Source of the DNA: Pseudomonadota bacterium
Lineage (GTDB): Bacteria; Pseudomonadota; Gammaproteobacteria; Burkholderiales; Casimicrobiaceae
Length of the DNA stretch: 33,339 nucleotides
NCBI GenBank assembly: GCA_018241765.1
Contig: JAFEDD010000004.1
Location: 162,314-195,652 of the forward strand
Direction: 5' to 3'
In this document: piece after piece, positions 16,015-24,433 of the stretch
Layout: the number at the start of each line of letters is the position of its first letter
How positions within the stretch are numbered: position 1 is the stretch's first letter
Position numbers and translations under genes: made by a program
Notes under the pieces: model-generated
Database searches by the model: none
Seen by the model: only the letters and a program-made list of their open reading frames with translations
Told to the model about the DNA's origin: nothing

Positions 16015-17706
16015 TCAACGCTTCGCGGCCTCGACGCGCGCTGCGTTGTCGCGTTCGAGCAGCCGGTTGATCTGCCATTGCTGCGCAATCTGCAGCAGGT
16101 TCGACACCGTCCAGTAGAGCACCAACCCGGCGGGGAAGAACACGAACATCACGGCAAAGGCGACCGGCATGTATTGCAGGAGCTTCTGCTGCATCGGGTC
16201 CATGCCCGGCGCCGGTGGTTGCAGCCTGGTCTGGGCGAACGCGGTGATGGCGTAGAGCCCCGGAAGGACGTAGTACGGATCGGCCGCGGCCAGATCATGG
16301 ATCCAGCCGATCCAGGGCGCGTGGCGCAGTTCCACGGCGCCCATCAGCACCCAGTACAGCGCAATGAAGACGGGGATCTGGATCAGGATCGGAAGACAGC
16401 CACCCAGCGGGTTGATCTTCTCCTTCTGATAGAGCTCCATCATCGCCTTGTTGAGCGCCGCGCGGTCGTCGGCGTGGCGCGTCTGCAGCTCCTTCATCTT
16501 GGGCCCGACCAGTTTCATCTTGCCCATGCTGCGGCCGGCGGAGGCGTTCAGCGGATAGAACACGGCCTTGATCAGCACGGTGAGCAGCACGATGGCCCAG
16601 CCCCAGTTGCCGACCACGGCGTGAATCCATTTGAGCAGCCAGAACATCGGCTCCGCGATGAAGCTGAACATGCCATAGTCGACGACGTGCTCGAGCCCCG
16701 GCGCCGCCGCCTTCAAGAGGTTTTGCTCCTGCGGGCCCATGTAGATCGGCACCGCAACGGTGGCGGTGGCGCCCGGTGCGATGGTGCCCACGGGCGTCTT
16801 CAACCCCGCCATGTAGGCGTCGCCGTTGGCCTTCGTCATGTAGTAGGTTCGCGGCACGCCCGCTTTCGGCAGCCAGGCGTCGACGAAGTAATGCTCGACC
16901 ATGCCGATCCAGCCATCGGTCAGCGTTGCCGTGGGGATGCCCGGCTTTTCCTTTTCGACATCCTTGAACGCGACCTTCTGGTATTTCTTCTCTTCGGTAT
17001 ACATGACCGGGCCGTGATAGGCGCCGGCGCCGAGCGGGTTCGACATGCCGGTGTCGACACTGTCGCGCTGAATCTGGAAATACGCGGTCGGCGCAATGGC
17101 CACCGCGCCGCCGTTGCGGATGGTGTGGCTGACGTCGACGATGTAGCTGCCACGCTTGAACGTGTAGGTCAGCTCGTCACTGCCGCCGGAGGCGAGCGCC
17201 GTCGTCAGCCGCACCTTGAGTTCGCCCGCGCTGCCAAGGTCGAGGCTGCCCGGCTCCAGGGTGTAGAGCGCGTAGTGGTCGGGCAGACCCTCGCCAATGA
17301 GGCCGGTCTGCGCGACGTGCATGCGTTTGTCGTCGCGCAGCAGCACCTTGTAGGGTTTGCGCTTGTCGACGTTGTCGCCATGCTGCTTGAGCGCCACCTC
17401 CTCGATGACGCCGCCGAGCGTGTTGATCTTGTAGTCGGCGAGATCGGTGTGGATGGTCAGCACTTCGCCCTTGGCGACGGCGGCGGGCGCGCTGCTGGGC
17501 GGCGCCGCATTCGCCACGCTGCCGCCGCTGCTGGCGACCGCGGGCGCGGGCGCTGCGCTCGGCACGTCGGCACCGCGCTTCGCATCAGCCGGCGCGGTGA
17601 CCGCTGCCGGTGGCTTCGGCGGCGCATTTTCGCGCTGCCACGCCTGAAACAGGAACACGCCCGACATGGCGAAGATGATGAACAGGATGAGGCGCTGGAA
17701 GTCCAT
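16015..17706 (-). CDS. yidC: Membrane protein insertase
   Basis: A 563-residue YidC of the Gram-negative type. The N-terminal membrane anchor (about 6-20, ILFIIFAMSGVFLFQAW) is followed by an Ala/Pro-rich linker and the large periplasmic beta-sandwich domain (about 75-350). The five-helix insertase core begins about residue 360 (WGWAIVLLTVLIKAVFYPLN). The conserved arginine-containing helix and coiled cytoplasmic loop (GKMKLVGPKMKELQTRHADD), GGCLPILIQIPVFIALYWVL and VFFPAGLVLYWTVSNLLQI follow. It inserts and folds inner-membrane proteins alone or with SecYEG. It lies 20 bases after yidD and 31 bases before mnmE, the standard order. Confidence 0.98.
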   Translation of the reverse strand: MDFQRLILFIIFAMSGVFLFQAWQRENAPPKPPAAVTAPADAKRGADVPSAAPAPAVASSGGSVANAAPPSSAPAAVAKGEVLTIHTDLADYKINTLGGVIEEVALKQHGDNVDKRKPYKVLLRDDKRMHVAQTGLIGEGLPDHYALYTLEPGSLDLGSAGELKVRLTTALASGGSDELTYTFKRGSYIVDVSHTIRNGGAVAIAPTAYFQIQRDSVDTGMSNPLGAGAYHGPVMYTEEKKYQKVAFKDVEKEKPGIPTATLTDGWIGMVEHYFVDAWLPKAGVPRTYYMTKANGDAYMAGLKTPVGTIAPGATATVAVPIYMGPQEQNLLKAAAPGLEHVVDYGMFSFIAEPMFWLLKWIHAVVGNWGWAIVLLTVLIKAVFYPLNASAGRSMGKMKLVGPKMKELQTRHADDRAALNKAMMELYQKEKINPLGGCLPILIQIPVFIALYWVLMGAVELRHAPWIGWIHDLAAADPYYVLPGLYAITAFAQTRLQPPAPGMDPMQQKLLQYMPVAFAVMFVFFPAGLVLYWTVSNLLQIAQQWQINRLLERDNAARVEAAKR

Positions 17707-17726
17707 GGCGGGCTATCCGGAAGAGA

Positions 17727-18008
17727 TTAGGTTGGGTCGCCGAGGGAGGCGGTCGATCGCGCCGTCGCGGTGCGTTCGCGATCGGGTACCGGGTCGAAGC
17801 CACCCGGATGCCACGGGTGACAGCGCCCGAGGCGTCGCGCGGCGAGCGCGCTGCCACGCCACACGCCGTGCGTCGTGATGGCTTCGGCCGCGTAGTCGGA
17901 ACAACTGGGAAAGAAACGGCAGCGCGGCCCGAGCATCGGGCGCACACCGAACTGATAGGCGCGGATGAGGCCGAGCGCGGCACCCTGCAACAGTGGCGCC
18001 GGTTTCAC
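17727..18008 (-). CDS. yidD: Membrane protein insertion efficiency factor
   Basis: A 93-residue YidD, a small inner-membrane-associated protein that assists YidC-dependent insertion. The family core is clear: [19 protein letters not shown], then [16 protein letters not shown] and a C-terminal [18 protein letters not shown]. All the conserved cysteines (CRF, SCSDY, GRCHP) are present. The GTG start was chosen because it overlaps the rnpA stop (GTGA, 18008-18005), indicating translational coupling. The longer upstream frame only repeats the rnpA region in another frame. The C-terminal tail after PVP is short and Thr/Ala-rich. Confidence 0.95.
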   Translation of the reverse strand: MKPAPLLQGAALGLIRAYQFGVRPMLGPRCRFFPSCSDYAAEAITTHGVWRGSALAARRLGRCHPWHPGGFDPVPDRERTATARSTASLGDPT

Positions 18009-18427
18009 GCGACGGCCCCGGAGGTGACGGTGGTGGCTTGTGGGATCGCTGTCGCGCCGCTCTTGCGAAGGTCGTGCTCGAGCGCGCCCAGCCATTCGGC
18101 GACGATGCCGTCGAGTTCGGCGAGCGAGACGACGGCGGTCAGGCGCACCATGTAATCGACGGCGGGCAGCGCATGCCGGCGCAGACGAAACTGCTCACGC
18201 AGGCGCCGTTTGATGGCATTGCGCAGCACGGCCGTGCGGGCCTGACGCTTGCCGACCATCATGCCAAGGCGGGCATGCGGCGCCTCACCGTTCATCGGCA
18301 CCATCGGACGCCGATAGACCCACAGATAGCGGCCCCGCCACGGGCGCGATTTCAGCGCGCGCGTGAAGGCCGCCGACTCGAGCAGTCGGGCAGCGCGCGG
18401 AAAGGTTGCTCCCGCGAGCGTGTCCAC
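18005..18427 (-). CDS. rnpA: Ribonuclease P protein component
   Basis: A 140-residue basic protein, the protein subunit of RNase P that helps the M1 RNA cleave 5' leaders from pre-tRNA. The family signature is [18 protein letters not shown] at about residues 65-82 (RNR motif), preceded by GMMVGKRQ and, at the N-terminus, [17 protein letters not shown]. The assigned start is a GTG with only a weak ribosome-binding site; other nearby starts are possible. The C-terminal 20 residues (after the conserved fold) are Ala/Thr-rich and variable. It follows rpmH by 70 bases and overlaps yidD by 4 bases. Confidence 0.95.
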   Translation of the reverse strand: MDTLAGATFPRAARLLESAAFTRALKSRPWRGRYLWVYRRPMVPMNGEAPHARLGMMVGKRQARTAVLRNAIKRRLREQFRLRRHALPAVDYMVRLTAVVSLAELDGIVAEWLGALEHDLRKSGATAIPQATTVTSGAVA

Positions 18428-18497
18428 CAGGCCGTGGTTGCCTGCGCTGGAAGAAGACGGCGCGCCGAGTCGGGCGACGGACGTTCGCGCGAACGCC

Positions 18498-18632
18498 TCA
18501 GGCCGACAGGATGGCGCGGCCCTTGGCCCGACGCGCGTTGATGACGCGGCGGCCAGCCTTGGTGCTCATGCGGGCACGAAAACCGTGGTTGCGCTTGCGA
18601 CGGATGACGGAAGGTTGAAAAGTTCGTTTCAT
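18498..18632 (-). CDS. rpmH: 50S ribosomal protein L34
   Basis: A 44-residue, highly basic L34, beginning [18 protein letters not shown] and ending [11 protein letters not shown], with the family's full length. The frame extends upstream to 18689 but the universal MKRT(F/Y)QPS start fixes the ATG at 18632. It is the first gene of the rpmH-rnpA-yidD-yidC-mnmE cluster and is preceded about 100 bases upstream by a good promoter. In most bacteria dnaA is divergently placed on the other side; here ogt is found instead. Confidence 0.98.
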   Translation of the reverse strand: MKRTFQPSVIRRKRNHGFRARMSTKAGRRVINARRAKGRAILSA

Positions 18633-18731
18633 GGCGATGGCAGCGATTTGCGCAACGACAGAGCGGGCTTGCGCCGCCTCTGCCGCCACTACGCTTTCTC
18701 AGGGGTTGTCGCGACTGCGAAAAAGCCTTGA

Positions 18732-18759
18732 ATTATAGCCCGACGGCCGCGCCCAACAA
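18732..18759 (-). promoter_or_regulatory. Sigma70-type promoter for rpmH
   Basis: On the minus strand TTGTTG (plus 18754-18759) and a perfect TATAAT (plus 18732-18737) are separated by 16 bases. This is the best promoter match in the window, and it drives transcription towards rpmH with a leader of roughly 95 bases. Confidence 0.75.
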
Positions 18760-18837
18760 GCTTCCGGGCGGGCGGCGAGGTCATCGCCAGCCCGGCGTTG
18801 CTGCACCAGGGTGGTGCGTCATTGCCCTCGCGCCCGC

Positions 18838-19323
18838 TCAGGCGGCCACGCCTTCCCGGCGCAGCAGCAAGCGCTTGTTGTCCATGCCCCCACCGTAGCC
18901 GGTCAGCGTGCCGTCACTGCCGAGCACGCGGTGGCACGGCACGATGATGCTGATCGGATTGCGGCCGTTGGCGGCGCCGACGGCGCGCGAGGCGCGTGGT
19001 CGGCCGATCATCGCGGCCTGCTGGCCGTAGCTGCGCGTCTCGCCATAGGGGATGCGCAGCAGCGCCTGCCAGACCGCTTTCTGGAAGTCCGTGCCGTGCA
19101 GCGCGATCGGCGTGGTGAACACGCGCAGGCGCCCGGCAAAGTAGGCGTCGAGTTCGCGACGGACGAGCGGAAACGGCGCCCGATCGTCGTCGCGCACCCA
19201 GTCGGCCCCGATGGCGGGCACGTGCTTGCCACCGTCCATGTGCAGGTCGGTCAGCGCATGGCCATCGCTTGCGAGCAGCAGGCGGCCGGTCGGCGCATCG
19301 TGATAGGTGTAGTAGCGGGTCAT
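18838..19323 (-). CDS. ogt: Methylated-DNA-[protein]-cysteine S-methyltransferase
   Basis: A 161-residue suicide repair protein that takes methyl or larger alkyl groups from O6-guanine onto its own cysteine. The active site is PCHRVLG, about residues 130-136, preceded by the Asn hinge and helix-turn-helix region SYGQQAAMIGRPRASRAVG. The C-terminal GGGMDNKRLLLRREG is standard. The N-terminal domain is of the Ogt type, without the Ada zinc domain. The start ATG lies 20 bases after the stop of the Ada-AlkA fusion gene on the same strand, so the two form an alkylation-repair operon. The call as Ogt rather than the C-terminal half of Ada follows from its separate gene. Confidence 0.95.
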   Translation of the reverse strand: MTRYYTYHDAPTGRLLLASDGHALTDLHMDGGKHVPAIGADWVRDDDRAPFPLVRRELDAYFAGRLRVFTTPIALHGTDFQKAVWQALLRIPYGETRSYGQQAAMIGRPRASRAVGAANGRNPISIIVPCHRVLGSDGTLTGYGGGMDNKRLLLRREGVAA

Positions 19324-19343
19324 GCGGGCTCTCCTGCGTGGGT

Positions 19344-20828
19344 TCAGCGGTGGCGCGGCGGCGCATCGAGCGAGCGCCAGAGGTGCAGCACGGCATAGCT
19401 GCGCCAGGGCCGCCAGGCGGCGGCGAGCGCGTCCGCCGTGCGCTGGCCGGCGCCGGTGTTGGCGAGCGCGAGCGCGTTGAGCAGCGCGACGTCCTTCGGT
19501 GGCCAGGCGTCGGGCCAGGCCAGCGCGCGCATCGCGATGTAGTGCGCCGTCCACGGCCCGATGCCGCGAACCGCGCACAGCGCACGCACCGTCGCCTCGG
19601 GGTCGGCGCCTTCGACGAGCGTCAGCGTGCCGTCGTCGACGGCGCGCGCCAGCGCGATCATGGCGTCTGCCCGCGCACCGACGATGCCGAGCCGCGCGAT
19701 GTCGTCGCGCGCGAGCCGCGCCACACGCGCCGGCTGCGGGAACGCCCGGCTGAGCGCCGCAAAGGGTGTCGCCGCCGCCTCCCCGAAGGCATCGACGAAA
19801 CGCGTGGCGAGCGTGCGCGCCGCCTGCACGGTGACTTGCTGACCAAGAATGGCGCGCAGCGCCAGTTCGAAGCCGTCGAACGCCCCCGGCAGCCGCACGC
19901 CCGGCGCATCCGCCGCCAACGGCCCGAGCGCCGCGGCGATGAGGTCGGGCTCGGCCGCCGTGTCGAACACCCGCTTGCAGCGCACGAGGAGCGGTTGCAG
20001 AGCGACAGCGAGCGTGTCCGGAAGTCGCAGTCGCAACGCGTGACGCTCGGGCCGATGGTCGACCTCGATCCAGCCGGTGACGGCCGCGGCCCCGCCCTGC
20101 GTCGGCGCGAAGCGCACGACGCGACGGTATGTCGTCGCCGTCACGTCCTCGACGCCGGGAATGGCGCGCTTGGCGAAGAACGCGAGCAGATGGGCCCAAT
20201 CGTAGGGCGGACGATACGCGAGCGACAGTTCGAGCGTGTCGCCGCCGGGCCGCGCCGCACCACCGGCGCGCCGCAGACGCAGCGGACTCAACCCGTAGCG
20301 CTCGGTGAGCGAGCTCGCCATGCGCTTGTGGCTGCGAAACCCGCTCGCGGCCGCGACGACGGCGGGCGGCAACGCCGTGTCCGTCAGCAGCCGTTTGGCC
20401 AGCAGCAGGCGATGGGTCTGCGCATAGTGCACCGGGGTCACGCCGAATTCATCCGCGAACATGCGGCGCAGATGACGAGCGCTGACGCCGATGCGTTCGG
20501 CGAGCCGCGTCAGCCGTTCATGGTCGGCCGCTCCGTCGTCGATCATGCGCGCCGCCGCGTGCGCGAGGGCGGCACTCGCTTCGCGCGCCGTGACTCCCGG
20601 CGCCAGTTCGGGGCGACAACGCAGGCACGGGCGGAATCCGGCCGCCTCCGCGGCGGCGGCCGTCGCATGGAACGTGCAATGACGCCGCGCCGGCAACCGC
20701 GCGCGACAGATCGGGCGGCAATAGATGCCGGTCGACGTGACGCCGACGAAGAAGCGTCCGTCGAAACGCGCGTCGTGCGCTTGCAGCGCCCGATAGCACG
20801 CGAGCGGCGAAAGGGGTGCGACAGCCAT
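19344..20828 (-). CDS. Ada-AlkA fusion: methyl-sensing regulator domain plus DNA-3-methyladenine glycosylase
   Basis: A 494-residue fusion. Residues about 5-75 are the Ada N-terminal zinc/methyl-acceptor domain, with GVTSTGIYCRPICRARLP (Cys37 and Cys41) and the second pair in FRPCLRCRPE. About 85-190 are an AraC-type DNA-binding domain (LAERIGVSARHLRRMF, then GFRSHKRM). About 205-290 resemble the AlkA N-terminal domain. About 300-494 are the HhH-GPD glycosylase, with LRAILGQQVTVQAARTLA, the hairpin GIGPWTAHYIAMRAL and the catalytic Asp in WPPKDVALL. The protein may sense methyl phosphotriesters at Cys37 and activate its own operon. It lies 20 bases upstream of ogt. The architecture is known in other high-GC bacteria. 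Confidence 0.92.
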   Translation of the reverse strand: MAVAPLSPLACYRALQAHDARFDGRFFVGVTSTGIYCRPICRARLPARRHCTFHATAAAAEAAGFRPCLRCRPELAPGVTAREASAALAHAAARMIDDGAADHERLTRLAERIGVSARHLRRMFADEFGVTPVHYAQTHRLLLAKRLLTDTALPPAVVAAASGFRSHKRMASSLTERYGLSPLRLRRAGGAARPGGDTLELSLAYRPPYDWAHLLAFFAKRAIPGVEDVTATTYRRVVRFAPTQGGAAAVTGWIEVDHRPERHALRLRLPDTLAVALQPLLVRCKRVFDTAAEPDLIAAALGPLAADAPGVRLPGAFDGFELALRAILGQQVTVQAARTLATRFVDAFGEAAATPFAALSRAFPQPARVARLARDDIARLGIVGARADAMIALARAVDDGTLTLVEGADPEATVRALCAVRGIGPWTAHYIAMRALAWPDAWPPKDVALLNALALANTGAGQRTADALAAAWRPWRSYAVLHLWRSLDAPPRHR

Positions 20829-20921
20829 GCCGGCAGTTTAGTGCGCGAGCGATGCGGGGGCGTCCGTTTTCGGACAGCGATGGCGGCGCTGTCGAGGCGG
20901 CGCAGGCTCCATAATGAGGAG

Positions 20922-22157
20922 ATGAAGACGTATCTCGTCGGCGGCTCCGTCCGCGATCGACTGCTTGGCGTGCCGGCCGTGGATCATGATCACGTCGTCG
21001 TCGGCGCCACGCCCGAAGAGCTCGTCGCGGCCGGGTTCGTGCCGGTCGGGCGCGATTTTCCGGTGTTTCTGCATCCGCAGACGAACGAGGAATACGCGCT
21101 CGCGCGCACCGAGCGCAAGAGCGGGCGCGGCTATGCCGGCTTCACCGTCCACGCGGCGGCGGACGTCACGCTGGAAGAGGATCTGCGGCGTCGTGACCTG
21201 ACCATCAACGCGATGGCGATCGCCGAGGACGGCACGTTGATCGACCCCTACGGCGGCGCCCGCGACCTCGCCGCCCGGACGTTGCGCCACGTGAGCGATG
21301 CGTTCGCCGAAGATCCGCTGCGCGTGCTGCGCCTTGCCCGCTTTGCGGCCCGCTTCAGCGAGTTCACGGTAGCGCCGGAGACGCTCGCGTTGTGTCGCGA
21401 TCTGGTGGCGAGCGGCGAGCTCGATGCGCTCGTCGCCGAACGCGTCTGGCAGGAGATCTCGCGCGGACTCATGGAGCGCACGCCGTCGCGCCAGTTCGCC
21501 GTGCTCCGCGCCTGCGGCGCGCTGGCCGTGCTGGCGCCGGAACTCGACCGCCTGTGGGGCGTCGCGCAACGGGCCGACTACCACCCCGAGATCGACACCG
21601 GCATCCATGTCATGCAGGCCATCGATTACGCAGCGCACCGCGACTGGCCGCTCGCCACGCGCTACGCCGTGCTGACGCACGATCTCGGCAAGGGGCTGAC
21701 GGCGCCCGACATCCTGCCCGCCCATCATGGCCACGAAGCGCGCAGCGTGCGCCTCGTGCAAGCGCTGTCGGCGCGTTGGCGCGTGCCGCGCGAGGTCGCC
21801 GAACTGGCCCGCGCCGTCGCCGCCGAGCATGGCAATCTGGGGCGGCTGCGCGAGATGCGTCCGGCCACCGTACACGATGTCCTCGCCCGCTGCGACGCGA
21901 TCCGCCGCCCCGAGCGCTTCCGCCAGATGCTCGATGCGTGCGAGGCCGATTGTTGCTCGCGCCGCGCGGTCGACGCGCCGGAGCCGACCGACTGCGCGTT
22001 TCCGGCGCGCACCGACGCGCTCGCCGCGTTGCAGGCGATGCTCTCGGTCGACGCCGCCGCGATCGCCGCCGAACGCACGGCCGCCGGGCACCCCGAGCGC
22101 ATCGCGGATGCCGTCCGCGACGCACGGATCGCGGCGCTGCGCGCACGGCGCCCGTGA
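20922..22157 (+). CDS. cca: CCA tRNA nucleotidyltransferase with HD domain
   Basis: A 411-residue class II CCA-adding enzyme that builds or repairs the 3' CCA of tRNAs. The head has YLVGGSVRDRLLGVP at the start, a DHDHVVVG segment where the metal-binding aspartates lie, and RRDLTINAMA followed by IDPYGG. The neck has DPLRVLRLARFAARF. The C-terminal half contains the HD motif THDLGKGLTAPD (about 249-260), typical of the multifunctional gamma/betaproteobacterial form with phosphohydrolase/phosphodiesterase activity. GAGGAG directly abuts the ATG, an unusually short spacing. It is transcribed away from the divergent Ada-AlkA gene (93 bases apart) and is followed by palindromic element copy B. 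Confidence 0.95.
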   Translation: MKTYLVGGSVRDRLLGVPAVDHDHVVVGATPEELVAAGFVPVGRDFPVFLHPQTNEEYALARTERKSGRGYAGFTVHAAADVTLEEDLRRRDLTINAMAIAEDGTLIDPYGGARDLAARTLRHVSDAFAEDPLRVLRLARFAARFSEFTVAPETLALCRDLVASGELDALVAERVWQEISRGLMERTPSRQFAVLRACGALAVLAPELDRLWGVAQRADYHPEIDTGIHVMQAIDYAAHRDWPLATRYAVLTHDLGKGLTAPDILPAHHGHEARSVRLVQALSARWRVPREVAELARAVAAEHGNLGRLREMRPATVHDVLARCDAIRRPERFRQMLDACEADCCSRRAVDAPEPTDCAFPARTDALAALQAMLSVDAAAIAAERTAAGHPERIADAVRDARIAALRARRP

Positions 22158-22215
22158 ACCGGCCAACCCAGGCCGGCGCGCCCTCGACGCACCACCGCGA
22201 ATGCGTTCGTCACGA

Positions 22216-22339
22216 CAACGACTTTGTCGCAAGAACCGCATCCACAACAGGATTGCAGCCCAATTTTTGGCAAAGTCGCGTTTGGCGGAATATCCGCTCC
22301 AAGCCCGTCATGGATGCGGCTTTCAGCAAAAAGCCATTG
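22216..22339. repeat. Dispersed palindromic element, copy B
   Basis: A 124-base imperfect palindrome with 40-base arms at 22216-22255 and 22300-22339. Both arms contain CCGCATCCA (as read from each outer end), and the inner ends GGATTG/CAAGCCC mirror the GGGCTTG of the other copies. The centre holds AAAGTCGCGTTT in place of GAAGTCGACTTC. It lies between the convergent ends of cca and the DMT transporter gene. Confidence 0.8.
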
Positions 22340-22384
22340 GCGGCATGAGGCGGTGTCCGGCCCCGTGCGCCGGACTCGTGTGGC

Positions 22385-23278
22385 TCAGTTCGATGCCGCC
22401 CGTGGCGCCGCACGCGAGAAGATGGCGAGCAGACTGGCCGCCACGATGCACGCACCGCCAAGCCACGTGCCCGCGCCGAGCCGCGCGGCGCCAGCTGCCC
22501 AAGAGCTGCCCGTGGCGACGAGGATTTCCGCCAGCATCAGCACCGAGAGCACGTTGGCCGGCAAACGCGCGGCGCCATACTGCAACGCGAGGTTGCCGAT
22601 GAGCACCATCGTCGTGAACACCGCAACACCCACCCAGGCCACGCCTTCGGGCGCGAAATGGGGCGCGCGGCCGGCGAGCGCGAGGGCGCCGATGACCAGC
22701 GGCGCGATCAGCACCGCGCCGAGGAACATGGCCAGCGCTCGCGCCGCATCCGGCGTCGCCGCATGCCGACGCAGCAGCACATTGTTCAGACCGAAGAAAA
22801 ACCCCGCCGCGATCGCGAGGACATCGGCCGACGTCTCCGGCCACGGCAGGCGCAGCCGCCCCTCACCGAGCACCAATGCCGCGCCCGCCAGCGCGAACAG
22901 CATCCGCCCGACCGCCGACGGCGTGACGCGCTCGGCGAGCAGCCAGCGCGCGAGGAACACGACCCACATCGGCATCAGATAGAAGAGCAGCACCGCGCGT
23001 ACGACGTCGCCCGTCGCCAGCGCCGTGTTGAAGCAGGCATTGGTCATGCCGGAGGCGAACACCAGCCAGCCGAGCGAGGCGCGGTGCCGCCACAGCAGGC
23101 GTGCCGCCGACGGCCGCGCGACGAGCACCGCCGTCGTGCAGCCGGCAAACACGAACCACGTCGCCCACAGCGAGGCGATGCCGTGCGCGTCCAGCCATTT
23201 CAACGGATACCAGGCCAGCCCCCAGACCGTCGCGTTGGTCAGCGCGCCCAGCGCCGCAGCGAACGACAGGTGTTGCAT
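22385..23278 (-). CDS. DMT-superfamily (EamA) transporter
   Basis: A 297-residue membrane protein with about ten hydrophobic segments and the two-fold EamA repeat of the drug/metabolite transporter superfamily. The first repeat is about residues 5-135 (including LGALTNATVWGLAWYPLKWL and FYLMPMWVVFLARWLLAERV). The second is about 145-290 (AIAAGFFFGLNNVLLRR, then LSVLMLAEILVATGSSW). The FYLMPMW...LLAERV block is the usual end of repeat one, and the corresponding E in LMLAEI marks repeat two. The substrate is not predictable. It converges on cca with copy B of the palindrome between them, and starts 69 bases downstream of the TagH-like gene. Confidence 0.88.
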   Translation of the reverse strand: MQHLSFAAALGALTNATVWGLAWYPLKWLDAHGIASLWATWFVFAGCTTAVLVARPSAARLLWRHRASLGWLVFASGMTNACFNTALATGDVVRAVLLFYLMPMWVVFLARWLLAERVTPSAVGRMLFALAGAALVLGEGRLRLPWPETSADVLAIAAGFFFGLNNVLLRRHAATPDAARALAMFLGAVLIAPLVIGALALAGRAPHFAPEGVAWVGVAVFTTMVLIGNLALQYGAARLPANVLSVLMLAEILVATGSSWAAGAARLGAGTWLGGACIVAASLLAIFSRAAPRAASN

Positions 23279-23347
23279 GCGACGATTATGCCGGGAGCGA
23301 CGAAGCGTGCGCCGTGTACGTGGGCGCGCGCTACGCCGGGGCTGCCG

Positions 23348-24433
23348 CTACGAAACGAGGCACACCCCGCCACCGATCAGCGTATCGTTGGCCGCGTCCA
23401 GCCGCCACGGGCGATGCGTCTCGCCGCGCTGGACGGCCGCCAGTTGCTCGGCGGTGGCGTCGCGCGTTTGTCGCGCCGCGTCGGCGTAGGCGCGGGCGAA
23501 GGTAGCGCCCCAGGCCTGCTGGAAATCTTCATCGGCCGCGCTGAGCAACGAGGCGACCCGCGTGCTCTGCGCGTCCCACCAACGCGCCTTGGTGGCGCTG
23601 GCGACGATCGGCAGCGCCGAGCCGTCGCTGGCGGCGAGCACGGCATCGACCTGACGCGGATCGAGCCGCACGAGCATTTCGTTCAGCGTCGCGCGCATGC
23701 CGGCCATCACCCCCGCATCGTGCGCCAACAGATCGGCGAAGGCATCGGGCATGACCCGCGTGGCGTGCATGAAACCGGGCAGCTGCGCCGTCAGCAGTTG
23801 AATCATCGCCGCATCGGCGTTGGGCAGAAACGCCAGCGGGTTGTTCGACTGCTCGTTCGGCAGCGTGGTGCCGAGATGCGCTTCGCGTTGCGTGACCTGA
23901 CGCACGGCGAGCAGATCCATCGTGCCCTGCACCGCGTGCCGCAACAGCACGCCGATCCGCTCGGCCAGCTCCGCGGTCAGTCCCTCGGCGCCGAGCGCGG
24001 CAGCGGGCAGGCACGCCCCGTCGAGCAGCGCCGCGCCGAGCGTTTCGCAGTCGGCCACCCGACGCGGTGGCGCGGCCGCCCGCGTCTGCGGCAGCAATGC
24101 TGCGCGCCGCTCGTCGAGCACACGCGCGGCAATCAGATAGGGCCCGATTTCGATGACGTCATCGTCCTGCACGATGGCGCTTTCGCCCGGCCGCACTTCG
24201 TGTTCGCCGACGTTGACGCACAGCGTGGCCGAGCGATTGCTGAGAATCGGCACCCCGCGCACGAACGTGATTTCGGCATGCAGCCGCGAGACGCGGCGGA
24301 AGCGGTCTTCCAGCACGAACGTGTTGCCGGGATCGCGTCCGACGGTGCCGCCAATCTCGTTGATGGCACAGACGTGTTGCGGCGGCGGAAAAACGTGATC
24401 GAGTGCGGTGACCTCGAGAATGAGTTCAGGCAT
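23348..24433 (-). CDS. FHA domain protein resembling the type VI secretion protein TagH
   Basis: A 361-residue protein. The N-terminal FHA domain (about 1-95) has the phosphothreonine-binding landmarks GGTVGRDPGNTFVLED and VSRLHAEI. The C-terminal half (about 165-340) matches the C-terminal domain of T6SS TagH/ImpI-type proteins: LGTTLPNEQSNNPLAFLPN, then DLLAHDAGVMAGMRATLNEM, and EDFQQAWGATFARAYADAAR near the end. In T6SS, TagH-type FHA proteins take part in threonine-phosphorylation control of assembly. No other T6SS gene (tssA-M, ppkA, pppA) is in the window, so it is an orphan here. The ATG at 24433 was chosen because the FHA domain begins there; the frame extends further upstream. Confidence 0.82.
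   Translation of the reverse strand: MPELILEVTALDHVFPPPQHVCAINEIGGTVGRDPGNTFVLEDRFRRVSRLHAEITFVRGVPILSNRSATLCVNVGEHEVRPGESAIVQDDDVIEIGPYLIAARVLDERRAALLPQTRAAAPPRRVADCETLGAALLDGACLPAAALGAEGLTAELAERIGVLLRHAVQGTMDLLAVRQVTQREAHLGTTLPNEQSNNPLAFLPNADAAMIQLLTAQLPGFMHATRVMPDAFADLLAHDAGVMAGMRATLNEMLVRLDPRQVDAVLAASDGSALPIVASATKARWWDAQSTRVASLLSAADEDFQQAWGATFARAYADAARQTRDATAEQLAAVQRGETHRPWRLDAANDTLIGGGVCLVS

Noticed and set aside
14739-16070. 443-codon plus-strand open frame
   Set aside because: Antisense to mnmE, with no recognisable domain.
18633-18837. oriC next to rpmH
   Set aside because: No DnaA-box cluster or AT-rich unwinding region is visible, and dnaA is absent.
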